From Desulfobacteraceae bacterium (GTDB taxonomy: Bacteria; Desulfobacterota; Desulfobacteria; Desulfobacterales; Desulfosarcinaceae): a stretch of DNA of 64,000 bases. Positions within the stretch are counted from its first letter, which is position 1; each line of letters starts with the position of its first letter. A model generated the notes under the pieces. The model was given only the letters and a program-made list of their open reading frames with translations, was not told the origin of the DNA and did no database searches. The stretch is from NCBI GenBank assembly GCA_013003715.1, contig JABDIN010000029.1, forward strand, positions 62,001 through 126,000, written 5' to 3'. Of the stretch, positions 54,382 through 62,913 are shown one piece after another. The position numbers and the translations under genes were made by a program.

Positions 54382-55542
54382 TTAGGCCTTAATCTCAGGA
54401 AACGCCTGTTTCAGCATCTGCCTGAAGATGACCAGTTTTTGTACATCCTGGGTGCCCTCCCCCAGGGAGGCCGCCCAGGCATCCATGGGGAATTTATGGA
54501 TGGGGTGGTCCTGAATGACAGAAGCCGCGCCAAAGAGGTCGGCTGCCCAGGTGGAAACAGTCCGTGCAATATCTACACTCAAGTATTTTGCCATGGATGC
54601 TTGAAGACCGAAATCCAGGCCTTTATCCATCGATTCGCAGGCTGAGTAAATCATCAACCGCGCGGCTTCCATACGCGCATAATAATCGGCCATTTCAAAC
54701 GCCTTGGACTGGAAGTCCATCAGCCGGCTACCGAACATTTTTCGCTTTGATGACCGGTGAACAGCCATGTCGAACGCGCCGGCAGCGGTTCCCAGGGTCA
54801 GCGCACTGATGGAGACACGGCTATGGGTAAAAATATCGAGCACCTGTTGCAATCCATGGCCAAGGTGTCCCATGATATCAGCGTCCGGCACAAACACATC
54901 GGTGAACTGCAACCGCGTCAGATCCGACGGAAGCCAAACCCCTTTATTCAGCTTTGTCCGCCGGATGCCGGGATGGGAAAGCGCCACAAGGAACATGGAT
55001 AACCGATCGCTGCGGGATGCCTTTGGATCGGACACGGCAGTGACCACCGCCAGGTCCGCCACACTGCCGTTGGTGACATATGCTTTGCTTCCGTTCAACA
55101 CCCACCCACCATCGGCTCTTGTGGCCGACATGCCTATCCCGGCCACATCGCTGCCGGCGATATTCTCGGTGTTGCCAATGCACATGATGGTTTCACCATC
55201 CACGGCGGATTTGCCGAACCTGGCTTTATGGTCATCTGTGCCATACAAGTAAAGCCCCATCAAGCCCAGATCCACATGTGCCAGGGCGGCAACGGCCATA
55301 CCCGGAGACACACGGGCAAGTGCTTCGGTGATCAGCGCTTCCCGTATTGCAGGCAACTTGACGAGGGATTTTTTTTCATATGTGAACCCGTACCACCGCT
55401 GACGGCCCATCAGTTGGAAAAACGCCGATGGCAAGGCATTGCGTTTGAGCCAGGTAGGTACTTCCGGAATCAGCCGTTCTTTTAAAAACAGTTTGAATTC
55501 AGTAAGATCCGCTTCAATATGTTGGGGAATTCGAAAATCCAT
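54382..55542 (-). CDS. acyl-CoA dehydrogenase family protein
   Basis: This 386-residue flavoprotein has the acyl-CoA dehydrogenase fold. The middle-domain flavin and substrate blocks are MCIGNTENIAGSDVAGIGMSA and GWVLNGSKAYVTNGSVADLAVV, with the helix RKMFGSRLMDFQSKAFEMAD. The catalytic base lies in ASLGEGTQDVQKLVI. It oxidises an acyl-CoA and gives electrons to ETF, then to ETF-QO as encoded at 33775. Some motifs are looser than in the fatty-acid enzymes, so the substrate is unclear. GGAGGCAAT precedes ATG 55542; the frame extends to 55644. Confidence 0.9.
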   Translation of the reverse strand: MDFRIPQHIEADLTEFKLFLKERLIPEVPTWLKRNALPSAFFQLMGRQRWYGFTYEKKSLVKLPAIREALITEALARVSPGMAVAALAHVDLGLMGLYLYGTDDHKARFGKSAVDGETIMCIGNTENIAGSDVAGIGMSATRADGGWVLNGSKAYVTNGSVADLAVVTAVSDPKASRSDRLSMFLVALSHPGIRRTKLNKGVWLPSDLTRLQFTDVFVPDADIMGHLGHGLQQVLDIFTHSRVSISALTLGTAAGAFDMAVHRSSKRKMFGSRLMDFQSKAFEMADYYARMEAARLMIYSACESMDKGLDFGLQASMAKYLSVDIARTVSTWAADLFGAASVIQDHPIHKFPMDAWAASLGEGTQDVQKLVIFRQMLKQAFPEIKA

Positions 55543-55779
55543 ATTGCCTCCTTGATGATTTTTTTTCAAACCGTTCTCCCCTTCCGGGCGGGAACGTGAT
55601 GGCATAAAAGTAATACCCATTTCCCTAAATTCAAACCGGGTCACAGCCCGTCACTATCACGAGAATTGCAACTTATCTTGAAAATTGGAGATTACCGGTG
55701 TAATTCAGTGGATATCGCTTTATGCAAAATCGTGCGCCGCTGCCGCTGCCGGCGGCCGGCATAATAGCTGAATCTTGCA

Positions 55780-55875
55780 CGTGTTGGAGGCTTTCATATG
55801 CAAGGCATTAAGGGTGAAGCTGTAGTGGGTTACCGCGATCCCTTAATAACGCAGCAAATGAAAGCCTCCGACACG
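55780..55875. repeat. large nested inverted repeat
   Basis: Outer arms CGTGTTGGAGGCTTTCAT (55780-55797) and ATGAAAGCCTCCGACACG (55858-55875) are complementary over 18 bases with one G-T mismatch. Inside, ATTAAGGG (55807-55814) and CCCTTAAT (55840-55847) form a second stem. It lies in a 507-base gap (55543-56049) that otherwise holds nothing recognised. It could be a small non-autonomous mobile element or a structured RNA. Confidence 0.65.
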
Positions 55876-56049
55876 CCTTTAGGTGAAAATTAATGAGAAA
55901 ATCAGACCACAATCCATTTTAACCATATGGGTTAAACCGAAGATTTCAAAAATTTTGTATTATCCCGCTATTCACAAGGTTATTTCTCTTTCTCATTTAT
56001 TTTCATGCAAGATTCAGGTAATATACGGACCCTACCAAAGGAGGCAGGC

Positions 56050-56532
56050 ATGGAATTATCAACCGTCACCATCGTAAACCCGGACGCCTTGAATTTAATC
56101 CTGGGACACTCGCATTTTATCAAGACCGTCGAAGACATCTATGAAGCCATGGTGAATACAGTACCGGGGGTAAAATTCGGATTGGCTTTCTGTGAGGCCT
56201 CGGATAAATGCCTGGTTCGACATGCCGGGACGGATGACGAATTGATCGAACTGGCCACCAACAACGCCCTGAACCTATCCACCGGCCACACCTTCATTTT
56301 GTTTATGAGAGATATTTTTCCGATCAACGTGCTGAACACCATACAGGCTGTCCCCGAAGTCTGCGGAATCTATACCGCCACCGCCAATCCGTTGCAGGTC
56401 GTTGTAGCCCAAACCGGCCAAGGACGGGGGATACTCGGAATCATCGACGGCTATGCTTCAAAAGGTATTGAAACTGAAAAAGATATCGGCGATCGCAAAT
56501 CCCTGCTGCGGGCGATCGGGTATAAACTCTAG
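56050..56532 (+). CDS. adenosine-specific kinase family protein
   Basis: This 160-residue protein of the small adenosine-specific kinase family (PF04008-like) shows LILGHSHFIKTVEDIYEAMV, GVKFGLAFCEASDKCLVR, GHTFILFMRDIFPINVLN and QGRGILGIIDGYASKGIE. The enzymatic activity of the family rests on few reports. AAAGGAGGCAGGC precedes ATG 56050. It is monocistronic, with a hairpin shortly after the stop. Confidence 0.88.
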   Translation: MELSTVTIVNPDALNLILGHSHFIKTVEDIYEAMVNTVPGVKFGLAFCEASDKCLVRHAGTDDELIELATNNALNLSTGHTFILFMRDIFPINVLNTIQAVPEVCGIYTATANPLQVVVAQTGQGRGILGIIDGYASKGIETEKDIGDRKSLLRAIGYKL

Positions 56533-56543
56533 TCGCAAAGCCG

Positions 56544-56568
56544 ACCCGGAGCCGCGTTCAGTCCGGGT
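56544..56568 (+). terminator. possible terminator hairpin after the adenosine kinase gene
   Basis: ACCCGGA (56544-56550) and TCCGGGT (56562-56568) form a 7-base-pair stem with an 11-base loop. It has no strong T-run behind it. The remaining part of the 331-base gap up to 56863 holds nothing recognised. Confidence 0.5.
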
Positions 56569-56863
56569 GCTTACAGTTCGCGTTGGTCGATATACCGCCG
56601 ATGAAATTTGTTCAGTTTTTATCTAAAGTATCGTACGATTGTGGCGATCTATGTCCCTGTAGCGTCATTATTACAGAACTTGATCATAACGAAACAGTTA
56701 ATCTCGTAACTACGTACATCTTCTCGCTGCTTTATTATCATTCACAGACTTCACTGGGTTCATTTCTCCGATCAGCACACTGTAATCCATCATTTTTGGG
56801 ATGAACAACTTCAACCCGGCATCGTTCAATCCCAATTCCACAACTAGCGGATAGAAGTACCCC

Positions 56864-57418
56864 ATGGACACCGAAGTAACCGTAAGGGAAAAACGGCAAA
56901 AAATATCAGGTAAAAGGTGGGATATTGTGAAACAGGGAAAAATCAGTCCGGACAGTGTTGATTATCTATTCAAGGATATCTTCGTCGATAAGAAAATCGG
57001 ATTTCGGGAACTAACCTACGGTGGTTGGAAACCCATAGATGACATCTACCATCATCCAACGGATTATGCACACGGCTGGTTTACCGAAAACACCATGGTA
57101 TCAGACGGGAATGAAACAAGCGCTACAGATGAAGACAATGTGAAAATCGCCGAAACCGATAAAGGCATAACGATTAAAATCACGCTGCCAAACATTGTGA
57201 AGGACAGTATTTATTTGGAAGTCAGCGGTCAGATCTTGATATTGAGTTGCCGACAAATCAACGTGAACCGGGCTTCAGAGGGGATTCCACGGTTTGTTGA
57301 TGAAAAGACGCGCAATATCCAACGATTTGTGCTGCTACCGAAGGACACCGGCCCGGACCATATCAGGGCCCGATTGGTGGGCAATACGATCAACATCAAT
57401 ATTTTAAAACAAGCATAG
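56864..57418 (+). CDS. Hsp20/alpha-crystallin-like protein
   Basis: This 184-residue protein has an N-terminal unrecognised half (about 90 residues, rich in charged and aromatic residues) and a C-terminal beta-sandwich resembling the alpha-crystallin domain: GITIKITLPNIVKDSIYLEV, then LILSC, then RFVLLPKDTGPDHIRARLVG and the final ININIL with an I-x-I-type ending. Small heat-shock proteins bind unfolding clients. The N-terminal part is not typical, so it may be a divergent member. Its start lacks a clear ribosome-binding site. Confidence 0.6.
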   Translation: MDTEVTVREKRQKISGKRWDIVKQGKISPDSVDYLFKDIFVDKKIGFRELTYGGWKPIDDIYHHPTDYAHGWFTENTMVSDGNETSATDEDNVKIAETDKGITIKITLPNIVKDSIYLEVSGQILILSCRQINVNRASEGIPRFVDEKTRNIQRFVLLPKDTGPDHIRARLVGNTININILKQA

Positions 57419-57657
57419 TCGACATATCCAATCCCTGTTCCCTCACTAAATGTATACATATTATGTGTAATATTTTATACACCTCCAGCCATAACAGGGA
57501 GAAACCGCCCATCTAACACCGCCGGCAAACAGCATATAATCCCGTTATCATTGATAAAATACCACAATACGATTTTCATGGCCCATTTTTTGCATTATTA
57601 CTTGCAAAACGCGAGCATCCCCATCGGATGCTCACCATATTCAGGAAAGGGTGGACC

Positions 57658-57876
57658 ATGGCTTACTATGATAGTGCTAAAAATCCTCATGATATTGTGT
57701 CACGCCTCATCGAGTTGGTTGCCCAACTGCCGGAAGCCGATCAGCATTCATTGTTGCGGGAGTTAGAGACGAGAGATATGAATGCCGCTGCACCAAAAGT
57801 TGACGGGACCTTGATGACAGCCAGTGAATATTGTTCGAGCGATTATGTCTACTGGGACTTATTTAAGACGAATTAG
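57658..57876 (+). CDS. hypothetical short protein, possible PilZ-protein leader fragment
   Basis: This 72-residue protein has a good ribosome-binding site (AGGAAAGGGTGGACC before ATG 57658). The first part, IVSRLIELVAQLPEADQHSLLRELETR, resembles the helical leader found before PilZ domains in related bacteria, but no PilZ domain follows in any frame. The C-terminal 35 residues match nothing I know. It could be a real small protein or the remnant of a longer gene. Confidence 0.45.
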   Translation: MAYYDSAKNPHDIVSRLIELVAQLPEADQHSLLRELETRDMNAAAPKVDGTLMTASEYCSSDYVYWDLFKTN

Positions 57877-58102
57877 ACTGGGAAATAGGCCCATACGGCG
57901 GTATATCCGAAATTCAAAAATCACCTCACACGGCGATGAACCGCTCAGTGCACCCGCATCGATCGATCCCTATCAAAAGTTGTATGATCCAACTCCATTT
58001 CTTAATTTTTCCATCCACACATTTCGAAAGCGGACAATTGTTTTTTTAATGTGCCGCTAAACTTAATTCACCAACTGCCGATTAATTTTGTATAAAAATA
58101 GA

Positions 58103-58159
58103 AACGGAATGAACAATTATCCAACACGCGGCTCAATGGGAAAAACGCCTCGCCCCCCA
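58103..58159 (+). repeat. dispersed repeat B, copy 4 (opposite orientation)
   Basis: It matches the reverse complement of copies at 13838 and 41273 over about 57 bases (GGAATGAA, AATTATCCA, CGCGGCTCAAT and CC-CG-CCCC blocks). On the plus strand it reads NGMNNYPTRGS then GKTPRPP with no stop. It lies 12 bases before the next gene's ATG and inside a 294-base gap otherwise empty. Confidence 0.7.
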
Positions 58160-58170
58160 TATAATTTATC

Positions 58171-59013
58171 ATGGATAAAATTATGAAAACGCTTTGCTTG
58201 ATAGGTACCCTTTTACTGTTTCTCATTGGAACCACCGGCGCAGACACCGTCATTCTGAAATCCGGGGACAAGTTTACCACTAAAAAAGCATGGGAGGAAA
58301 ACGGGAAGATTAAATTCTATATGCAGGGCCTGGTGGTCAGTGTGCCCCAAAAGGACGTTCGGCAGATTGTGTCCGACACCCCAGGCAACACCCAGATCAA
58401 AGATGATCCACCTGTTGAACCCAGGGTAACGCCGGCGGCGTCCCAGCAGAATACCGCACCGGAAAAGTCAGGAGCTGGATCCCAGCCACTCATTGCAGAC
58501 CGGACAAGTGCGACGAAAGTCCCACCACCGGCATCCACAAAAAAACCCGCTGAACCCCAGCAACGGAATTCACCCAGGGATCCAGGGGCAGGTAAAAACG
58601 ACCGGATAGACTTTGGTGGTTTGCAGTGGGGGGTTCCGGTGGACAGCATAAAAGGATTGACGAAGCGGCGAACGGTGGACATCTATGGCGGCATAGATGA
58701 ATATTATCGCCCGGATGATCCGCTTACCCTGGGCAATACCTCCCTGGATGGTGTGATGCTCGGGTTCTGGCGGAACCGCTTATACACCATTACCCTGTGG
58801 ACGGATGGATACTCACAGTTCAATAGACTTAAAACCGAAGCCTTTAAGCGATATGGCAAGGCTATCCAGAACAATCCGGAAAAAGACAAATTTCTGTGGT
58901 ATGGCGAAACAACGGATAAGCTTTTGGAATTCGACGAAAAATCAAAAGCCGGCATCCTATGGATGCGGTCACGCCTACTGGACAAACAACGCCGGGAGAT
59001 CTACCCGGACTGA
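58171..59013 (+). CDS. hypothetical exported protein
   Basis: This 280-residue protein has an N-terminal signal peptide (KTLCLIGTLLLFLIGTTGADT). It is followed by a short SH3-like stretch (TVILKSGDKFTTKKAWEENGKIKFYM), a long Pro/Ser/Thr/Ala-rich low-complexity linker (about residues 70-135) and a C-terminal domain containing FGGLQWGVPVDSIKGLTKR and YYRPDDPLTLGN. The domain is not recognised. The layout suggests an envelope protein with a structured tail. ATG 58183 is an alternative start. It is transcribed alone. Confidence 0.72.
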   Translation: MDKIMKTLCLIGTLLLFLIGTTGADTVILKSGDKFTTKKAWEENGKIKFYMQGLVVSVPQKDVRQIVSDTPGNTQIKDDPPVEPRVTPAASQQNTAPEKSGAGSQPLIADRTSATKVPPPASTKKPAEPQQRNSPRDPGAGKNDRIDFGGLQWGVPVDSIKGLTKRRTVDIYGGIDEYYRPDDPLTLGNTSLDGVMLGFWRNRLYTITLWTDGYSQFNRLKTEAFKRYGKAIQNNPEKDKFLWYGETTDKLLEFDEKSKAGILWMRSRLLDKQRREIYPD

Positions 59014-59134
59014 ACCGGTGCTTGGCTGGATACCCTCCGGGTCATTCGCCGTTGTTATTCCGCTCTCCAGGCAGTTCGCCATCCGGAACCATCCGGAATA
59101 ACGGATGATCCTTCCCCTCCGTGTAGACAGACGT

Positions 59135-60127
59135 TCAAAATTGTGGTTGTAAAGCCTTTTCCACGCTTACCGGTGAAGATATCACTTTCTGAACTATCAT
59201 TACCTCTTCGGTCTGTTTCCACGCATCCACATCAATATAACCGATCTCAACGGCGGCATCTGGCTTTATGAGATCCCGGGTCAGATCAAGCTGCAGGGCC
59301 AGAATATCCGGCGGTGTGTTTTTATCATATTTTTTCAAGGTCTCCAGGACGATATCCCTATTGGCCGGATCAAGGGAGATCCGCCATCCGCTGAGCAGCG
59401 CCGTCGTAAACTTTTTTACGGTGTCCGGATTGTTTTCCAACATTTTTCGGGAAGTCACCACGGAATTGGCAACAAACTTGACACCAAAGTCCGAGGGGTT
59501 GAAAAAAGCCACGCCCTCACCGGCGTCGGCCAGTTTCTGCTTTAAAATGGGGCCCTGTGAATTGATGTAACACGGCCATATATCGACCTTTTTTGTAAAA
59601 AAGGGGGTAAAGTCGTAACGCACGCTGAACAGCTTGACATCGCTCTCCGTTATGTTCGATTTGGCAAGCAGGGTGCGCATGATGGTCTCATCATTACCAC
59701 CGTAGGTGATCCCGATGATTTTCCCTTTAAAGTCATCCAGCCGGTCGATTTTCATATTATCCGACCGGTAAATCCAGTGGAGTGGATTGATCTGAAACAA
59801 TTGGGCAACCACCACCACGGGTGATCCCTTGGACAGAGCACGTATCACCTGGTCGGCGGAGGCCACCCCGAACTGGGCTTGTCCCAGCTCCAACTCTTTA
59901 ATGGCATCACGTTCGGGTCCACCCTCTTTCACCAACACGTCAAGACCGGCCTCCGAAAACAAGCCCTGGTCAGTAGCCCAGATATCACCGACCACACTGG
60001 CGTTGAACAGCCACTTCAACCGGTAATTCAATTTTTCCGCCGCCGATGTCAGGGGCGGAGAAAGGAATTGGAGAATAAACATCAAAACGATTATAAAAAG
60101 GAATGGATTCAGTCGTCTGCGATTCAT
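59135..60127 (-). CDS. ABC transporter substrate-binding protein, NMT1/SsuA-like
   Basis: This 330-residue periplasmic protein has an N-terminal signal segment (LNPFLFIIVLMFILQFLSPP). The NMT1/THI5-like fold is seen in YRLKWLFNASVVGDIWATDQGLFSEAGL, ELELGQAQFGVASADQVIRAL and IIGITYGGNDETIMRTLLAK, with WPCYINSQGPIL. The family binds thiamine precursors, sulphonates, taurine or similar small compounds; the ligand is not clear here. GGGGGACATTATC precedes ATG 60127. It is the third gene of an operon with permease and ATPase. Confidence 0.88.
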   Translation of the reverse strand: MNRRRLNPFLFIIVLMFILQFLSPPLTSAAEKLNYRLKWLFNASVVGDIWATDQGLFSEAGLDVLVKEGGPERDAIKELELGQAQFGVASADQVIRALSKGSPVVVVAQLFQINPLHWIYRSDNMKIDRLDDFKGKIIGITYGGNDETIMRTLLAKSNITESDVKLFSVRYDFTPFFTKKVDIWPCYINSQGPILKQKLADAGEGVAFFNPSDFGVKFVANSVVTSRKMLENNPDTVKKFTTALLSGWRISLDPANRDIVLETLKKYDKNTPPDILALQLDLTRDLIKPDAAVEIGYIDVDAWKQTEEVMIVQKVISSPVSVEKALQPQF

Positions 60128-60223
60128 GATAATGTCCCCCTGTAAAGAGTACAATGGGTTTAATGCCTTTATGAATTAGGATACAATATATTCTTTTTTT
60201 ACTGTGGACAAGTGGGAAAAAGC

Positions 60224-60973
60224 TTAGGCGCTTGCCCAGGTTTTTTTTACCCAACTCCCTGAAAATTCAAGTAATCCCTGATAAACAGACAAGGAGATGC
60301 CGATCAGGAACAAGGCGACGATGATTCTCGACAAATCACTTTGATACAAGGCGATGCGTATGGAATAACCAATTCCGGCGTTGGCCGCCATGAACTCTGC
60401 GACAATGGTACCGGCCATGGCCAGTGTTGCACTCCCGGAAACAACGGTGGTGAGTTTATGTATGTTTTCAAACGCCCTTATTTTGATTTCCAATTGCCAG
60501 CGGATGCGACCGGTAATGCGATAAAAGTGTTCGACGTCGACCACCGGTTCGGACATAATCCCCAGGATCGACAGGAGCAACGGGAAATAGCAGATCATCG
60601 CCGCAATCAACAATCTGGACATGAATCCGTCTCCGAGCAGAATAAAAATGATAGGGGCGATGGCGACAATGGGATAAGCCTGCACATTGTATGCGGCGAC
60701 TTTGATAAAAGAACCGAACCATGTGGTTTGACGCCCCAGAACACCGACCAGTACCGCAAGACAGATGGACACCACCTGCCCGATGATAGCCACCAACAGT
60801 GTATCCATCACATCCCCGAAATATCTTGAGAACACCTGTTGGCTGGTATTGATGAGGCTTTCGGGGCTGGGGATAACGTAATCGGAGAGGTTCAGGAGGT
60901 ATTTGACAACCAGCAAAAGCGTAAGACCAAGGGTATAAATGATGAGGAATTGCAATACGCGTCTATGAAGCAT
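60224..60973 (-). CDS. ABC transporter permease, SsuC/TauC-like
   Basis: This 249-residue inner-membrane permease has about six hydrophobic helices, and the EAA-type coupling region is FYRITGRIRWQLEIKIRAFENIHKL. It forms the pore for the NMT1-type binding protein. Its start overlaps the ATPase stop by 11 bases (ATG 60973 against a stop at 60963), so translation is coupled. Confidence 0.86.
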   Translation of the reverse strand: MLHRRVLQFLIIYTLGLTLLLVVKYLLNLSDYVIPSPESLINTSQQVFSRYFGDVMDTLLVAIIGQVVSICLAVLVGVLGRQTTWFGSFIKVAAYNVQAYPIVAIAPIIFILLGDGFMSRLLIAAMICYFPLLLSILGIMSEPVVDVEHFYRITGRIRWQLEIKIRAFENIHKLTTVVSGSATLAMAGTIVAEFMAANAGIGYSIRIALYQSDLSRIIVALFLIGISLSVYQGLLEFSGSWVKKTWASA

Positions 60974-61655
60974 TCATTATCTCCAACATCGTTTTCTCAT
61001 AAGCATTCTTATCAAGCGGATGACCGTTACTGAAATTCTGTCCCTTGATAAGGTGTGCCTGCGGCTGTTTGTTGGCATCACGGATCACCACGATGTGTTC
61101 ACAAAATTTAGAAACCTCAAGCACATTATGGGAAATATAGAAAAAACAACGATCCGGAAAAAGGTCCTTAATCGTGAGAAGAATTTTCTCCCGGGTAATT
61201 TCATCAACATTGGCCAGGCTTTCATCCATTATCAATACCTGGAAATCCTGAACGAGGTATCGGATCAGGTTGATCCGGTTTTTCTGACCCAACGAGAGTT
61301 GGGAGAACCGTTGACTGCAAAACGACGCCAATCCGAAAGCGTTGACCATTTCATCCTTCAGATCCCTCTTTGCGGACGGCGTTATCCGGTCCAGATGGGT
61401 ACCGACGTTCGACCACCCCGGTAATCTCTCCATGTTGTAGGAATATAAAATACTCTGAATCCGCCGCTTGACAATCTCACCGTCATAATCGCTTATCGAA
61501 CCGATCAGAATCCTGGCCAGGGAGGTTTTGCCGACGCCGGATGGTCCGAACAGGGCGTGAAAGCCGGGTCCGTCGATTTCAAAACCAAAGTTCTTTAAAA
61601 CATATTTTTCAGATCCCGCATACTTGAGCGTGATATGTCGACATGCTAAGAGCAT
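60963..61655 (-). CDS. ABC transporter ATPase, divergent
   Basis: This 230-residue ATPase has Walker A FGPSGVGKTSLARI, signature LSLGQKNRINL, Walker B VLIMDESLANVDE and the switch histidine in FFYISHNVLEV. The Q-loop region reads SILYSYNMERLPGWSNVG, where the usual glutamine seems replaced by Asn or Tyr. AAAGGATTCAG precedes the ATG. It leads the operon with a permease and binding protein. Energy coupling could be altered if the Q-loop loss is real. Confidence 0.88.
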   Translation of the reverse strand: MLLACRHITLKYAGSEKYVLKNFGFEIDGPGFHALFGPSGVGKTSLARILIGSISDYDGEIVKRRIQSILYSYNMERLPGWSNVGTHLDRITPSAKRDLKDEMVNAFGLASFCSQRFSQLSLGQKNRINLIRYLVQDFQVLIMDESLANVDEITREKILLTIKDLFPDRCFFYISHNVLEVSKFCEHIVVIRDANKQPQAHLIKGQNFSNGHPLDKNAYEKTMLEIMNAS

Positions 61656-61828
61656 CTGAATCCTTTACAATGAGAGTCTCCGCATCAATAATCGGTTTTC
61701 TGGCCGGCCGTGTATCATAATAACGATCCACTTCAACCCGCCTGGGTCAGCTCCGATGACCCCATGAAGCCAACCGGGTTTTGTGACTGCGTATCTGTAG
61801 ATCTGCGTATACTTAGCGTCAAAAAGAT

Positions 61829-62821
61829 TTAGTCGCCATCGATAAGGTCTCCGAGCGAGCCCAATATCGAGCCCTCACCCTTTCCACCGCCGCGTTCCGG
61901 CGAGGCCTGGAGCATCCGTCCGGCCAAGCGTGAAAACGGCAGGGACTGGAGCCAGATCTGTCCCGGCCCCTTGATTGTCGCGAAGAACAACCCTTCCCCG
62001 CCGAACAGGGCGCTTTTAATATTTCCGGCCTGCTGGATGTCAAATTGAACCGTGGGCGCTATGGCCACCACACACCCGGTATCGACATGCAGCGTCTCAC
62101 CATCACTCAGCGTCCGGTTCACAATTGTTCCACCGGCGTGGATAAAAACCATCCCGTCGCCGTCGAGCCGCTGCATGATAAAACCTTCTCCGCCAAACAG
62201 TCCGGTCAGTATCTTTTTCTGGAAATGGATACCCACGGCCACCCCTTTGGCTGCGCACAGAAAACTATCCTTCTGGCAGATCAGGCTGCCGCCGACGCTT
62301 GGCAATGGGACAGGGATGATGTTGCCGGGATATGGGGCACCAAAGGCCACATGCGCTTTGCCTTGACCCGTGTGCGTGAATACCGTCATGAACAGGCTTT
62401 CACCGGTTAACAACCGTTTGCCGGCGCCAATAAGCTTATCCATAAATCTTCCACCGGTATCCGATCCGGAAGCATCTCCGAAAACAGTTTCCATCTGGAC
62501 CGACATATCCTTGTACATCATGGCACCGGCCTCGGCCACTACACTCTCACCGGGATCAAGCTCAACTTCGACAAACTGCATTTCCGCACCCATAATTTTA
62601 AAGTCAATCTCATCCGAGGTGGTCCTCCCGGTCATGGGTGGCGGAGCCTTTGAACCGGCAGATGATGAATTGAGTTCCTCTATTTGTGAGATCGGCATCC
62701 AATCGGTGAACCCGTCGCGCCATGCGAATCCGGCTGAATTCTGCCGGGCGTGGGCAATGGCCTGGCTTCGATCAAACGGACCGACTTGTTTTCCCTCAAA
62801 GCTCAAATACCATTGAGACAT
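61829..62821 (-). CDS. GYF_2-AIM24 (TIGR00266) family protein
   Basis: This 330-residue protein begins with a GYF_2-like domain (WYLSFEGKQVGPFDRSQA, GFAWRDGFTDWMPISQI; residues about 3-50), then a short Ser/Pro linker and the AIM24/TIGR00266 double-stranded fold (DPGESVVAEAGAMMYKD, LTGESLFMTVFTHTG, GLFGGEGFIMQRLDGDG, ALFGGEGLFFATI). The function of bacterial AIM24 proteins is not settled. GGTAAGGAGG precedes the ATG. The DUF533 gene lies upstream, 92 bases away, in the same direction. Confidence 0.86.
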   Translation of the reverse strand: MSQWYLSFEGKQVGPFDRSQAIAHARQNSAGFAWRDGFTDWMPISQIEELNSSSAGSKAPPPMTGRTTSDEIDFKIMGAEMQFVEVELDPGESVVAEAGAMMYKDMSVQMETVFGDASGSDTGGRFMDKLIGAGKRLLTGESLFMTVFTHTGQGKAHVAFGAPYPGNIIPVPLPSVGGSLICQKDSFLCAAKGVAVGIHFQKKILTGLFGGEGFIMQRLDGDGMVFIHAGGTIVNRTLSDGETLHVDTGCVVAIAPTVQFDIQQAGNIKSALFGGEGLFFATIKGPGQIWLQSLPFSRLAGRMLQASPERGGGKGEGSILGSLGDLIDGD

Positions 62822-62913
62822 AAAAATCCTCCTTACCTTTCATATCGGTTTTCATTTGAATACATATTTTCTGTTAATATGCCGAGATTCGCCGGCTTGT
62901 ATCCGCCGATCCG

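Noticed and set aside
56583-56804. 73-residue plus-strand open frame after the adenosine kinase gene
   Set aside because: No ribosome-binding site, no family resemblance and unusual composition.
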